Positions 1 to 6,242 of a stretch of DNA of 9,057 nucleotides are shown here, in pieces. Source of the stretch: 2-02-FULL-55-14 sp964473365 (GTDB lineage: Bacteria; Bacteroidota; Ignavibacteria; UBA10030); the NCBI GenBank assembly GCA_964473365.1, contig CAYYOV010000074.1, positions 1 through 9,057 on the forward strand, given 5' to 3'. Both the position numbers and the translations under genes were made by a program. The notes beneath the pieces were generated by a model that searched no databases, was not told the origin of the DNA, and saw only the letters and a program-made list of their open reading frames with translations. Positions within the stretch are counted from its first letter, which is position 1, and each line of letters begins with the position of its first letter.

Positions 1-376
1 CCGCTTCGTCGCTTGATGGCTTCTTCACTTCCTTGACCAGGGCCATCTTGCACTTTGGGCACTTCCCTGGCTTGGCGGACGTGACTTCCGGATGCATGGG
101 ACACGTATAGGTCACGGCGTCGTCAGTCATCTTCTTCGACCCCTTGACCAGATCCATTTCACATTTCGGGCACGTGCCCGGCTTATCGGACGTGACCTCG
201 GGATGCATCGGGCAGGAGTAGGAAGCGGTCTCCGATCCCTTGGAGTGCATCGACCCCATCATCCCTTTCTTGGCTTTCGATGAATCCTGCGGGTGGTGTT
301 GTCCCATCATCGATTGCCCTTGGGCTGACGTACCGAGCATCGCGACGAGCGCAAGGACGGCATGCAGTGATCTCAT
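1..376 (-). CDS. Secreted protein with two heavy-metal-binding (HMBD) domains, 3' end beyond the window
   Basis: Translation of the minus strand from ATG at 376 gives 125 residues with no stop before the edge, so the gene is partial. An AAGGAG ribosome site 8 bases upstream supports the start. Residues 1-20 look like a signal peptide (hydrophobic core, then TSAQG). The next 25 residues are Met/His-rich (MMGQHH, MMGSMH). Two heavy-metal-binding domains follow, at about residues 53-78 and 90-115. Each has the pattern Y-[ST]-CPMHPEVTS-x-KPG-x-CPKC-x-M-x-LVK. The residue after the second CxxC is Glu and Lys in place of the Gly usual in this family. Lys-rich linkers join the repeats. This is the last gene of the pump operon seen here, 25 bases after the channel gene. 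It probably binds Cu/Ag in the periplasm. It may be a stand-alone metal-binding protein or the N-terminus of the missing CusB-type adaptor, since adaptors of this family often carry such a domain. The edge prevents a decision. Confidence 0.9.
   Translation of the reverse strand, partial: MRSLHAVLALVAMLGTSAQGQSMMGQHHPQDSSKAKKGMMGSMHSKGSETASYSCPMHPEVTSDKPGTCPKCEMDLVKGSKKMTDDAVTYTCPMHPEVTSAKPGKCPKCKMALVKEVKKPSSDEA
32..109 (-). repeat. Second copy of the tandem HMBD-coding repeat
   Basis: Encodes residues 90-115 of the partial secreted protein. Apart from a few substitutions (Thr for Ser, Ala for Asp, Lys for Thr, Lys for Glu, Ala for Asp) it repeats the residue 53-78 copy encoded at 143-220. 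The offset is 37 codons. It keeps both Cys pairs (the single Cys of CPM and the CPKC pair) and the His. Confidence 0.85.
143..220 (-). repeat. First copy of the tandem HMBD-coding repeat
   Basis: Encodes residues 53-78, with CPMHPEV followed by CPKCEMDLVK. It is paralogous to the copy at 32-109, which indicates an internal duplication within the gene. Confidence 0.85.
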
Positions 377-401
377 GGTATTGCTCCTTTGGAAGAGTGA
401 A

Positions 402-1718
402 TTATGGTAGGGGTGTAGCGATCATCATTTCGATCTCGGCGTGGGCCATCTCGCGGTCGGCAACGACCATGAGGTACTCATCCTGTCTCATCAATTCCAT
501 CCGTCGCGCATCCAACACGGTCGTGATGGGGACCTGGCCTGTCAAATAGGCACCGGTCTGTGCTTCCGCGGCCTGACGCATGAGCGGCAGGATCTCCGTT
601 TCGTATTCATGGACCAGCGAATCCGACGTTCGATATCGTCCAATGGATGCCCGCAGCGAGGCGATCATGTCCCGCTGCATGCCCTCCTTCTGAACGTCGA
701 TGCTGAGGTTCGTCGACCGCATTTCGGCCTCTTTCGCGTTCGCTCGTTCGGAAGACCACGGGACGAATGGGAGCGTGATCGACGCCATCACGCTGTACAT
801 CCATTCGGGCTTCGACATGGCCATGCCGGCGACACTTTGTTGGATCGCCGGAATGGAACGGTGACCCGACGTGAGGAGCATGCCGTTCGGCATGCGCATC
901 AGCATTCCCTGGACCATGAGGTCAGGTATCAGGCCCTTTTGAGCCGCGGCGATCTCTGCATCGTTCATTTCTTTCATCCGATCCATGGCCATCAACGAGG
1001 GATTGACGCTACGGACTTGTTCGATGAGCGACCCCTCGTCCAACACGAGTGGAGGCGTCCTGAGCTCACTCTCTGAGACGACGTCGCGCGACAGGTCGTC
1101 CCGGCCAAGAGTGGCGTTGATCTCACTCTGCAGGTTTGTGCGCTTCGTTCGAAGGTCCCGCAGGCGAGCGCGTTGGGAAGCGACCTCCGCTTGGATCGAA
1201 TAGAGGTCAGCCTGACGCATGCGGTTGGTGACAACCTGCGGTTCCATCGCGCTCTCCAACTCGGTGAAGACCCCGAGCGTGCGACGCTGTACGTCGATCT
1301 GCCGATCCAGCAGCCAGAGGCGGGCATGGTCCATTCGGACCCGATTCCGCAGCTGAACACGCGCAGCCTCGAGCGCCTGCCCGATGACCACTCCCCGGCG
1401 TCGTTCCACCTCCGACATCGCCGACAGTTTTCCGCCAAGCATGAACATCTGCGAGACGACGAGGTTGTTCGATATCGCATCCGTGAGCATGTTCGCGCTC
1501 GAAGCGGGCACCTGGCTGAACTCGACGCCCACCGTCGGAGCCGGCAGCGCCCCCACGGATGCGGCGCGTGAATCCGCTGCCTCGATCTGATAGCTGTATG
1601 ACCGAAGCTGTGGGTTGTTGAGCAGCGCCTCGCGCGTGAGCGAATCGACGGTCTGGGCCTGCGCAACGACGAGGATATGCACGGCCGCGACCGCGAGCCT
1701 GATTGTTTTCATGATCAT
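402..1718 (-). CDS. TolC-family outer-membrane channel of a Cu/Ag efflux system (CusC/CzcC-like)
   Basis: This 438-residue protein has the length and layout of an outer-membrane efflux protein. An N-terminal signal peptide (about residues 1-22, ending in AQAQ, with no lipobox Cys) is followed by two related halves rich in long amphipathic helices. The first half starts with LTREALLNNPQL, a typical TolC-family opening. The second half ends with the conserved region around residues 387-407 (TGAYLTGQVPITTVLDARR). It should form the trimeric exit duct for the RND pump encoded just upstream. The ATG at 1718 overlaps the pump's TGA stop in an ATGATCATG arrangement, implying translational coupling. 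The ATG at 1712 lies about 10 bases after GAGG and is an equally good start. Met content is high (32 residues), with 13 between residues 243 and 311, which fits a Cu(I)/Ag(I) substrate. Assignment to copper rather than Co/Zn/Cd rests on the pump's motifs. Confidence 0.93.
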   Translation of the reverse strand: MIMKTIRLAVAAVHILVVAQAQTVDSLTREALLNNPQLRSYSYQIEAADSRAASVGALPAPTVGVEFSQVPASSANMLTDAISNNLVVSQMFMLGGKLSAMSEVERRRGVVIGQALEAARVQLRNRVRMDHARLWLLDRQIDVQRRTLGVFTELESAMEPQVVTNRMRQADLYSIQAEVASQRARLRDLRTKRTNLQSEINATLGRDDLSRDVVSESELRTPPLVLDEGSLIEQVRSVNPSLMAMDRMKEMNDAEIAAAQKGLIPDLMVQGMLMRMPNGMLLTSGHRSIPAIQQSVAGMAMSKPEWMYSVMASITLPFVPWSSERANAKEAEMRSTNLSIDVQKEGMQRDMIASLRASIGRYRTSDSLVHEYETEILPLMRQAAEAQTGAYLTGQVPITTVLDARRMELMRQDEYLMVVADREMAHAEIEMMIATPLP

Positions 1719-4700
1719 TCGCCCTCTTTGATGAAATCGGCCATCTTTGACAATTCCAGCGTCCCCTTCTTCAAGGCCCGCTCCTTCATGATAATAAAGA
1801 GGACCGGCGTCACGACGAGCACATGGACTGCCGATGTCAGCAGACCTCCGATCATCGGAGCCGTAAGGGGTTTCATGACGTCAGCGCCGGCGCCGGTCGC
1901 CCACATGACCGGAATGAGTCCCATCATGCTCGTGGCGACCGTCATGATCTTCGGACGTAAACGAAGGACAGCACCTTCCACCGTGGCATCGTAGATGTCC
2001 TGGAGTGTCAAGGACGCGCGTTCTCCCCGCTGGTGCGCTCGGATACGTTTGTCCAGGGCCTCATGCAGATAGACCACCATCACCACTCCTGTTTCCACGG
2101 CGATCCCGTAGAGGGCGATGAACCCGACCCACACGGCAACAGAAAAATTGTAACCCAGCGCGTACACGACGTAGACGCCTCCGATGAGGGCAAAGGGGAC
2201 CGACAGCATAACGACCCCTGCCTCGACGTAGTCCTGGAACGTGAAGTAGAGCAGCAGGAAGATGACGAGAAAGACGATCGGCATGACGTACGCGAGCGTG
2301 CGCTGCGCCCGCATCTTGTGCTCATACTGACCGCTCCACATGGATGTATATCCCGGGGGAAGGTGCAGCCCGCTTTCGACAACCGTCTTTGCTTCCTCGA
2401 TCGCACTGCCCATATCACGTCCGCGGACATTGAGGTACACAATGGCCCGCAGCTGGCCATTCTCGCTGCTGATCATCGGAGGTCCGGTGACAACCTTGAT
2501 GTCGGCGACCTCCGAGAGGGGGACGTATGCAATGCCGGCGGATTCAACAGGATCGTACAGAGAGCTTGAGCCGAACGCGGATGCCGATGTGACCGGGACG
2601 GCCTTCGGAGCCGATGACGGTGCCGAACCCATGCCGGACATTCCGCCACCTGTTCCTGTTTGATCCGGGCCCGCGCCGGTGGTCATGGCGGAGCCTGACA
2701 TCTCCGAGGTGCGCACCGGGATGAAGAGGCGCCTCAGCTCTTCGACGTTGTCCCGATATTCACGTTGAAATCGGACCCGTACCGGGAATCGCATCCGTCC
2801 TTCAAGGACGACGCCCAGGTTCTGTCCTCCAACCGCGATCTCGATCATGTCTTGCAAGTCGCCGCGGCTGAGTCCGTAACGAGAGAGTGCCGTTCTTTTT
2901 GGGATGATATCGACGTAGTACCCGTTCCCGATCCGTTCCGCAACGACATCGGCCACGCCGGGGACCTGTTTCAGCAATTGTTCGGCCTTGATCGCGTAGT
3001 GTTCCAGCGTGTCAAGGTTATCGCCGAAGACCTTGAAGCCGATGTCTGTTCGCACGCCCGTCGAAAGCATGTTGATGCGATTGATGATCGGCTGCGTCCA
3101 CCCGTTGCGGACGCCCGGGATCTGCAACTTCGCGTCCAGTTCCTGAACGATGTCCTTCTTCGTGATCCCGGGACGCCACTGGTCCTTCGGTTTCAGCAAG
3201 ATGATCGTCTCGATCATGCTCGTGGGAGCGTTGTCGGTCGCCGTCTCAGCACGGCCGGCCTTCCCAAGGACATGATCGACCTCAGGCACACTCCTGATCA
3301 GCCGGTCCTGTGCCCCCATGATGCGTGACACTTCGGCTACCGAAGCGTTCGGAAGTGTCACCGGCATGTAGAGCAGCGATCCCTCATCCAACGGAGGCAT
3401 GAACTCCGATCCAATGCCCATGATCATGGGGATCGTGATGAGGAGAGCACATACGTTCAGCCCGATCGTCACGGCGCGATGTTTCAGCACCCAGTGGATC
3501 ACCGGCTCATACAACCGTATGAAGAACCGGGTGACTGGGTTGGCAGATTCCGGACGGAACGACCCGCGCATGAGCATCGTCATCAGCACGGGAATCAGAC
3601 TAATCACGACGATCGCCGACGAGATCATGACGAATGTCTTTGTGAAGGCGAGCGGGTGGAACAGCTTCCCCTCCTGCCCGGTCAACAAGAAGACGGGGAG
3701 AAAGCCGACGAGAATGATCAATTCCGAGAAGAAGATCGCCCGTCCGACCTGCTTGGCCGATACAATGGAGATGTCGCGATATTCTTTGTCCGTCAGATGG
3801 CCCTTTTCGGCAAGCGCGTTCGCGATGTTGCGGTAGGCGTTCTCCACCAGGACGATGGACGAGTCGACGATCACCCCGATGGCAAGGATGATGCCCCCCA
3901 GCGACATGATGTTGGAGGTAATGCCGAACGCGTACATCAGAGCGAACGACATCAGCACCGAGATCGGGAGCTCGATGAGGATCCGGACGATCGATCGAAA
4001 ATGCAGCAGGAAGATCGTGACAACGACAGCCACGATAATGCTGGCTTCAATGAGGGCCCGGTCGAGGGTACCGATGGCTGCTTCGATGAGGGTCGAACGG
4101 TCGTACGATGGCTCGATCGTCACACCCGGTGGTAAGCCCGGCTGGATGTCTGCGATGCGTTGCTTGACACGGTCGATCACCTCACGCGCATTTGCCCCGC
4201 TCCGCATGACGACGATGCCACCGACCACCTCCCCTTCGCCGTTCTTCTCCAACAAGCCGCGCCGGATATCGCCGCCCAATTGGACCGTGGCCACGTCCCG
4301 CACGAGCACGGGGATCCCCCCTGGTCCCAGTTTGACGAACTGACTGTCAATGTCCGCCGTCGAGGTGATGTAGCCCTGCCCTCGGACGAAGTATTCGGCA
4401 TCGCTGATCTCGAGCAGCTTGCCGCCGACCTCGTTGTTGTTCCGTTGGATGGTGGAAACAACATCCCCGATCGTCACGTTGTACGACCGCATCTTCATCG
4501 GGTCGATATCGACCTGATACTGCTTGACGAATCCGCCGATGCTGGCGATCTCGGCGACACCGTCGACGGATACAAGGTTATTCCGCAGATACCAATCCTG
4601 GATCGAACGCAGCGTCGCAAGGTCGTAGTCCTTGCCCTCGACGGTGTACCAAAAGACGTGACCGACTCCGGTGCCATCCGGGCCCAGGACGGGTGTGACA

Positions 4701-5071
4701 TTCGGCGGGAGCTGGGCTTGGACGAGGGACAGGCGTTCGACGACCCGATTGCGCGCAAAATACAGGTCCGTCTTGTCCTCAAAGATCACGAAGACGAAGG
4801 ACATGCCGAACATGGACGTGGCACGTACCGCCTTCACGTCCGGCAGGCCTTGTAGCGCTGACGAGATCGGGTAGGTGACCTGTTGCTCCACCACTTCGGG
4901 CGACCTTCCCATCCATTCGGTGAACACGATCACCTGGTTCTCCGAAAGGTCCGGGATGGCATCGACAGGCAGGTTGACGACGCTATAGATACCGAAGCCC
5001 GTAACGAGCAGGTAGAGCAGAATGACGATGAAGCGGTTCTTGGCGCTCCAATCGATGATTCGTTCGATCAT
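1715..5071 (-). CDS. cusA: CusA-type heavy-metal RND efflux pump, probable Cu(I)/Ag(I)
   Basis: This inner-membrane proton-driven RND pump of the heavy-metal class exports metal through an adaptor and TolC channel. It is 1,118 residues, against about 1,047 for E. coli CusA. The N-terminal WSAKNRF segment and TM1 (about 12-32) lead into the first periplasmic domain. TM2-6 lie at about 340-500, TM7 at 533-551, then the second periplasmic domain and TM8-12 (about 925-1095). The TM4 motif is IGVIVDSSIVLVEN, with Asp403 and Glu410. It lacks the extra upstream Asp of CzcA-type Zn/Co/Cd pumps and so matches the monovalent class. Met569 (LLYMP), Met619 (SMIET) and Met668 (NMLSTG) align by context with the CusA metal-binding Met triad (573, 623, 672). 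Glu993 and Lys1041 match the CusA relay residues E939 and K984. GGAGG lies only 4 bases before the ATG. Residues of about 790-846 form a Met/Gly/Ser-rich insertion. Copper/silver specificity is inferred from these residues. Confidence 0.95.
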   Translation of the reverse strand: MIERIIDWSAKNRFIVILLYLLVTGFGIYSVVNLPVDAIPDLSENQVIVFTEWMGRSPEVVEQQVTYPISSALQGLPDVKAVRATSMFGMSFVFVIFEDKTDLYFARNRVVERLSLVQAQLPPNVTPVLGPDGTGVGHVFWYTVEGKDYDLATLRSIQDWYLRNNLVSVDGVAEIASIGGFVKQYQVDIDPMKMRSYNVTIGDVVSTIQRNNNEVGGKLLEISDAEYFVRGQGYITSTADIDSQFVKLGPGGIPVLVRDVATVQLGGDIRRGLLEKNGEGEVVGGIVVMRSGANAREVIDRVKQRIADIQPGLPPGVTIEPSYDRSTLIEAAIGTLDRALIEASIIVAVVVTIFLLHFRSIVRILIELPISVLMSFALMYAFGITSNIMSLGGIILAIGVIVDSSIVLVENAYRNIANALAEKGHLTDKEYRDISIVSAKQVGRAIFFSELIILVGFLPVFLLTGQEGKLFHPLAFTKTFVMISSAIVVISLIPVLMTMLMRGSFRPESANPVTRFFIRLYEPVIHWVLKHRAVTIGLNVCALLITIPMIMGIGSEFMPPLDEGSLLYMPVTLPNASVAEVSRIMGAQDRLIRSVPEVDHVLGKAGRAETATDNAPTSMIETIILLKPKDQWRPGITKKDIVQELDAKLQIPGVRNGWTQPIINRINMLSTGVRTDIGFKVFGDNLDTLEHYAIKAEQLLKQVPGVADVVAERIGNGYYVDIIPKRTALSRYGLSRGDLQDMIEIAVGGQNLGVVLEGRMRFPVRVRFQREYRDNVEELRRLFIPVRTSEMSGSAMTTGAGPDQTGTGGGMSGMGSAPSSAPKAVPVTSASAFGSSSLYDPVESAGIAYVPLSEVADIKVVTGPPMISSENGQLRAIVYLNVRGRDMGSAIEEAKTVVESGLHLPPGYTSMWSGQYEHKMRAQRTLAYVMPIVFLVIFLLLYFTFQDYVEAGVVMLSVPFALIGGVYVVYALGYNFSVAVWVGFIALYGIAVETGVVMVVYLHEALDKRIRAHQRGERASLTLQDIYDATVEGAVLRLRPKIMTVATSMMGLIPVMWATGAGADVMKPLTAPMIGGLLTSAVHVLVVTPVLFIIMKERALKKGTLELSKMADFIKEGE
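2534..2706 (-). other. Met/Gly/Ser/Thr-rich insertion within the RND pump
   Basis: Encodes about residues 789-846 of the pump, between RLFIPVRTS and IAYVPLSEVADIKV. In CusA the corresponding strands are joined directly, as judged from memory of the E. coli sequence. The inserted segment is low complexity (GTGGGMSGMGSAPSSAPKA and similar), contains four Met and no Cys, and stays in frame. It accounts for most of the roughly 70 extra residues. It sits in the periplasmic part facing the adaptor or channel. It is probably a flexible loop, possibly a weak metal-binding one. Confidence 0.7.
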
Positions 5072-5091
5072 ACATCCTCCGGGGCAAAAAA

Positions 5092-5150
5092 GGCAGACGA
5101 CACGGTACGACGGTGCCAGCCGTTCGACGAACGGACAGCGTTATCGTCTG
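5092..5150 (-). promoter_or_regulatory. Structured spacer with hairpins and a T6 tract: possible attenuator or internal terminator
   Basis: On the minus strand, CAGACGA (5150-5144) can pair with TCGTCTG (5100-5094), enclosing a near-perfect dyad CCGTTCGTCGAACGG (5134-5120). CC and six T's (5091-5086) follow directly, then GCCCC and the GGAGG ribosome site of the pump gene. Hairpin plus T-tract is the shape of an intrinsic terminator placed between the small Cys-rich gene and the pump. The outer stem encloses a long loop and has only 7 pairs, so termination would be partial at best. It could instead be an operator or an mRNA stability element. This was found by eye and no folding energy was calculated. 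Confidence 0.4.
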
Positions 5151-5157
5151 GAGGATC

Positions 5158-5562
5158 TCAGATAAGGAGGGAGCCGCCGCTGATACAAATGTCGCTCAGG
5201 GGCGGTGCAACGTCATTCGCGGGGTGATACGCGCGTGCATGGAGAGGCGAGAGCGCATCGACAGAAATGGTGTGAAGGACGACCACGATACCGGCGGCTT
5301 GTTTGGGACAATCCTGAGGAACGACCGTGGCCTTCGTATCACCAAGGCCGCCGACGATCTCGGAACTGAAGCATGGCATGCGTTCGGCGGTGATGGTCGT
5401 CGATCCATCCTGCCCGGACGGTCGATCGGCGTCGACGCAGCAACACTCCGACGATTCGCTCATCGAACAGTATCTCACGACGACGGTGAGACCTGTCGCA
5501 TTGAAGATCACAATGGCGAGCGCCAGGGTCTTCAGAGCGGTATGGATTCTCGAAGTATGCAC
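5158..5562 (-). CDS. Small Cys-rich secreted or membrane-anchored protein, HYC_CC_PP-like
   Basis: This is a 134-residue protein with a GTG start at 5562. Its ribosome site is weak (AAAGAT). A hydrophobic N-terminal segment (about residues 9-29, ALKTLALAIVIFNATG and onward) suggests a signal peptide or membrane anchor. Immediately after it come Arg30-Tyr31-Cys32 and then Cys40-Cys41-Cys42. Cys64, Cys85 and Cys126 follow, giving seven Cys in all. Near the C-terminus is APPL (Pro120-Pro121), and the protein ends in GGSLLI. This order (aromatic-Cys after the hydrophobic segment, a CC cluster, a PP motif about 15 residues before a hydrophobic end) resembles the HYC_CC_PP family of Bacteroidota. 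The first His is replaced by Arg here. The biochemical role of that family is not known to me. Cys clusters at the head of a Cu/Ag efflux operon, 86 bases before the pump gene, suggest metal sensing or binding in the periplasm. The gene is likely real; the family call is moderate. Confidence 0.65.
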   Translation of the reverse strand: MHTSRIHTALKTLALAIVIFNATGLTVVVRYCSMSESSECCCVDADRPSGQDGSTTITAERMPCFSSEIVGGLGDTKATVVPQDCPKQAAGIVVVLHTISVDALSPLHARAYHPANDVAPPLSDICISGGSLLI

Positions 5563-6242
5563 GCGATCTTTTGTGAACGATGGAATATGACATTTTGTTC
5601 CGACAGAACCAAAGCGCGGGCACGATGTCGAAGACGTTGCGCGACGAGCCGAAGCACTTCAAATGCTCGGGATGGCACATTTTCGCCGAGATCCGGGTGC
5701 AGAGTCAGCCTCATCCGATTTCTGTAACATTTTTCCGGAATCATGTCAACGAGGGTTGAATGGGTCTTGCGGAGCCACCACGATGGATCGGCTAACCGTT
5801 GACCTGTTCCTTATCCGCTTCGCGCGATGCAATCTTCTTTCGGTCGGCAAGAGAGACGAGTCAATTCACACGATCAGTATTGTGCAGGATGCAGCCGAGA
5901 CAGAATGAGAGACCAATGGACGAAAGATCCGTTCCACTACAACAGTCACATGGCAGCCATACAAAGAAGAGAACAACCGACATTCTTGTGGTGCCGTCGT
6001 TGGTCGATGAGAACCATTCGCCGCACTCGGTAACGGAAACGCTGCCCACGGAAGCCAGGAGTACTGCAAAATAGGGGCGTTCCTGGCGTTGATTCTTCTT
6101 ACCGAGAATCCGACATTGTGCAACCCGAGATGGCCCCGTTGCTCCTACCACCCACCCTATTCGGCAGAGGCATTGTGAGAACCCCAACCGCAAGCGGCAT
6201 CGACTTGGTTGGAGTCTTCTCTCATCCGCAGTGAGCCCAACC
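5563..6242. other. Long divergent intergenic region without a convincing gene
   Basis: About 680 bases separate the divergent starts of the metal operon and the kinase gene. The left part holds the candidate minus-strand promoter and a leader of about 150 bases with a short inverted repeat, GTTC-CGACA-GAAC (5597-5609). The rest has only short open frames on both strands. None has a recognisable domain, and I saw no good ribosome site for any of them. I saw no tRNA-like cloverleaf, IS ends or direct repeats. A promoter for the kinase must lie here, but none stands out: TTGATT near 6089 has no good -10 box at the proper distance. Confidence 0.6.
5721..5749 (-). promoter_or_regulatory. Candidate sigma70-type promoter of the metal-efflux operon
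   Basis: On the minus strand a perfect TTGACA (5749-5744) is separated by 17 bases from TACAGA (5726-5721), a fair -10 box. The spacer contains the perfect 8-base palindrome TTCCGGAA (5740-5733), which could be part of an operator. Transcription would start near 5714 and give a leader of about 150 bases before the GTG at 5562. It is in the right place and orientation for the operon. The spacer length is the ordinary 17, not the 19-20 of CueR/MerR-controlled copper promoters. No regulator gene is visible in the window. Confidence 0.45.

Noticed and set aside
441..1076. Long plus-strand open frame opposite the channel gene
   Set aside because: It is a shadow of the TolC-family gene. The translation is His/Arg-rich without any domain, while the minus-strand frame is a full, recognisable protein with a signal peptide.
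3479..4135. Plus-strand open frame opposite the pump gene, rich in Asp, His and Arg
   Set aside because: It is a shadow of the RND pump. The charged composition arises from the antisense reading of its hydrophobic transmembrane codons.
5339..5680. Minus-strand frame (113 codons) overlapping the Cys-rich gene in another frame
   Set aside because: It overlaps the better-supported frame with the RYC, CCC and APP order, and is strongly Arg-rich in the overlap, typical of a frame-shifted reading.
5721..5749. CueR/MerR-type copper operator at the operon promoter
   Set aside because: The spacer is the ordinary 17 bases and lacks the long dyad expected for MerR-family copper regulators. Only an 8-base palindrome is present.
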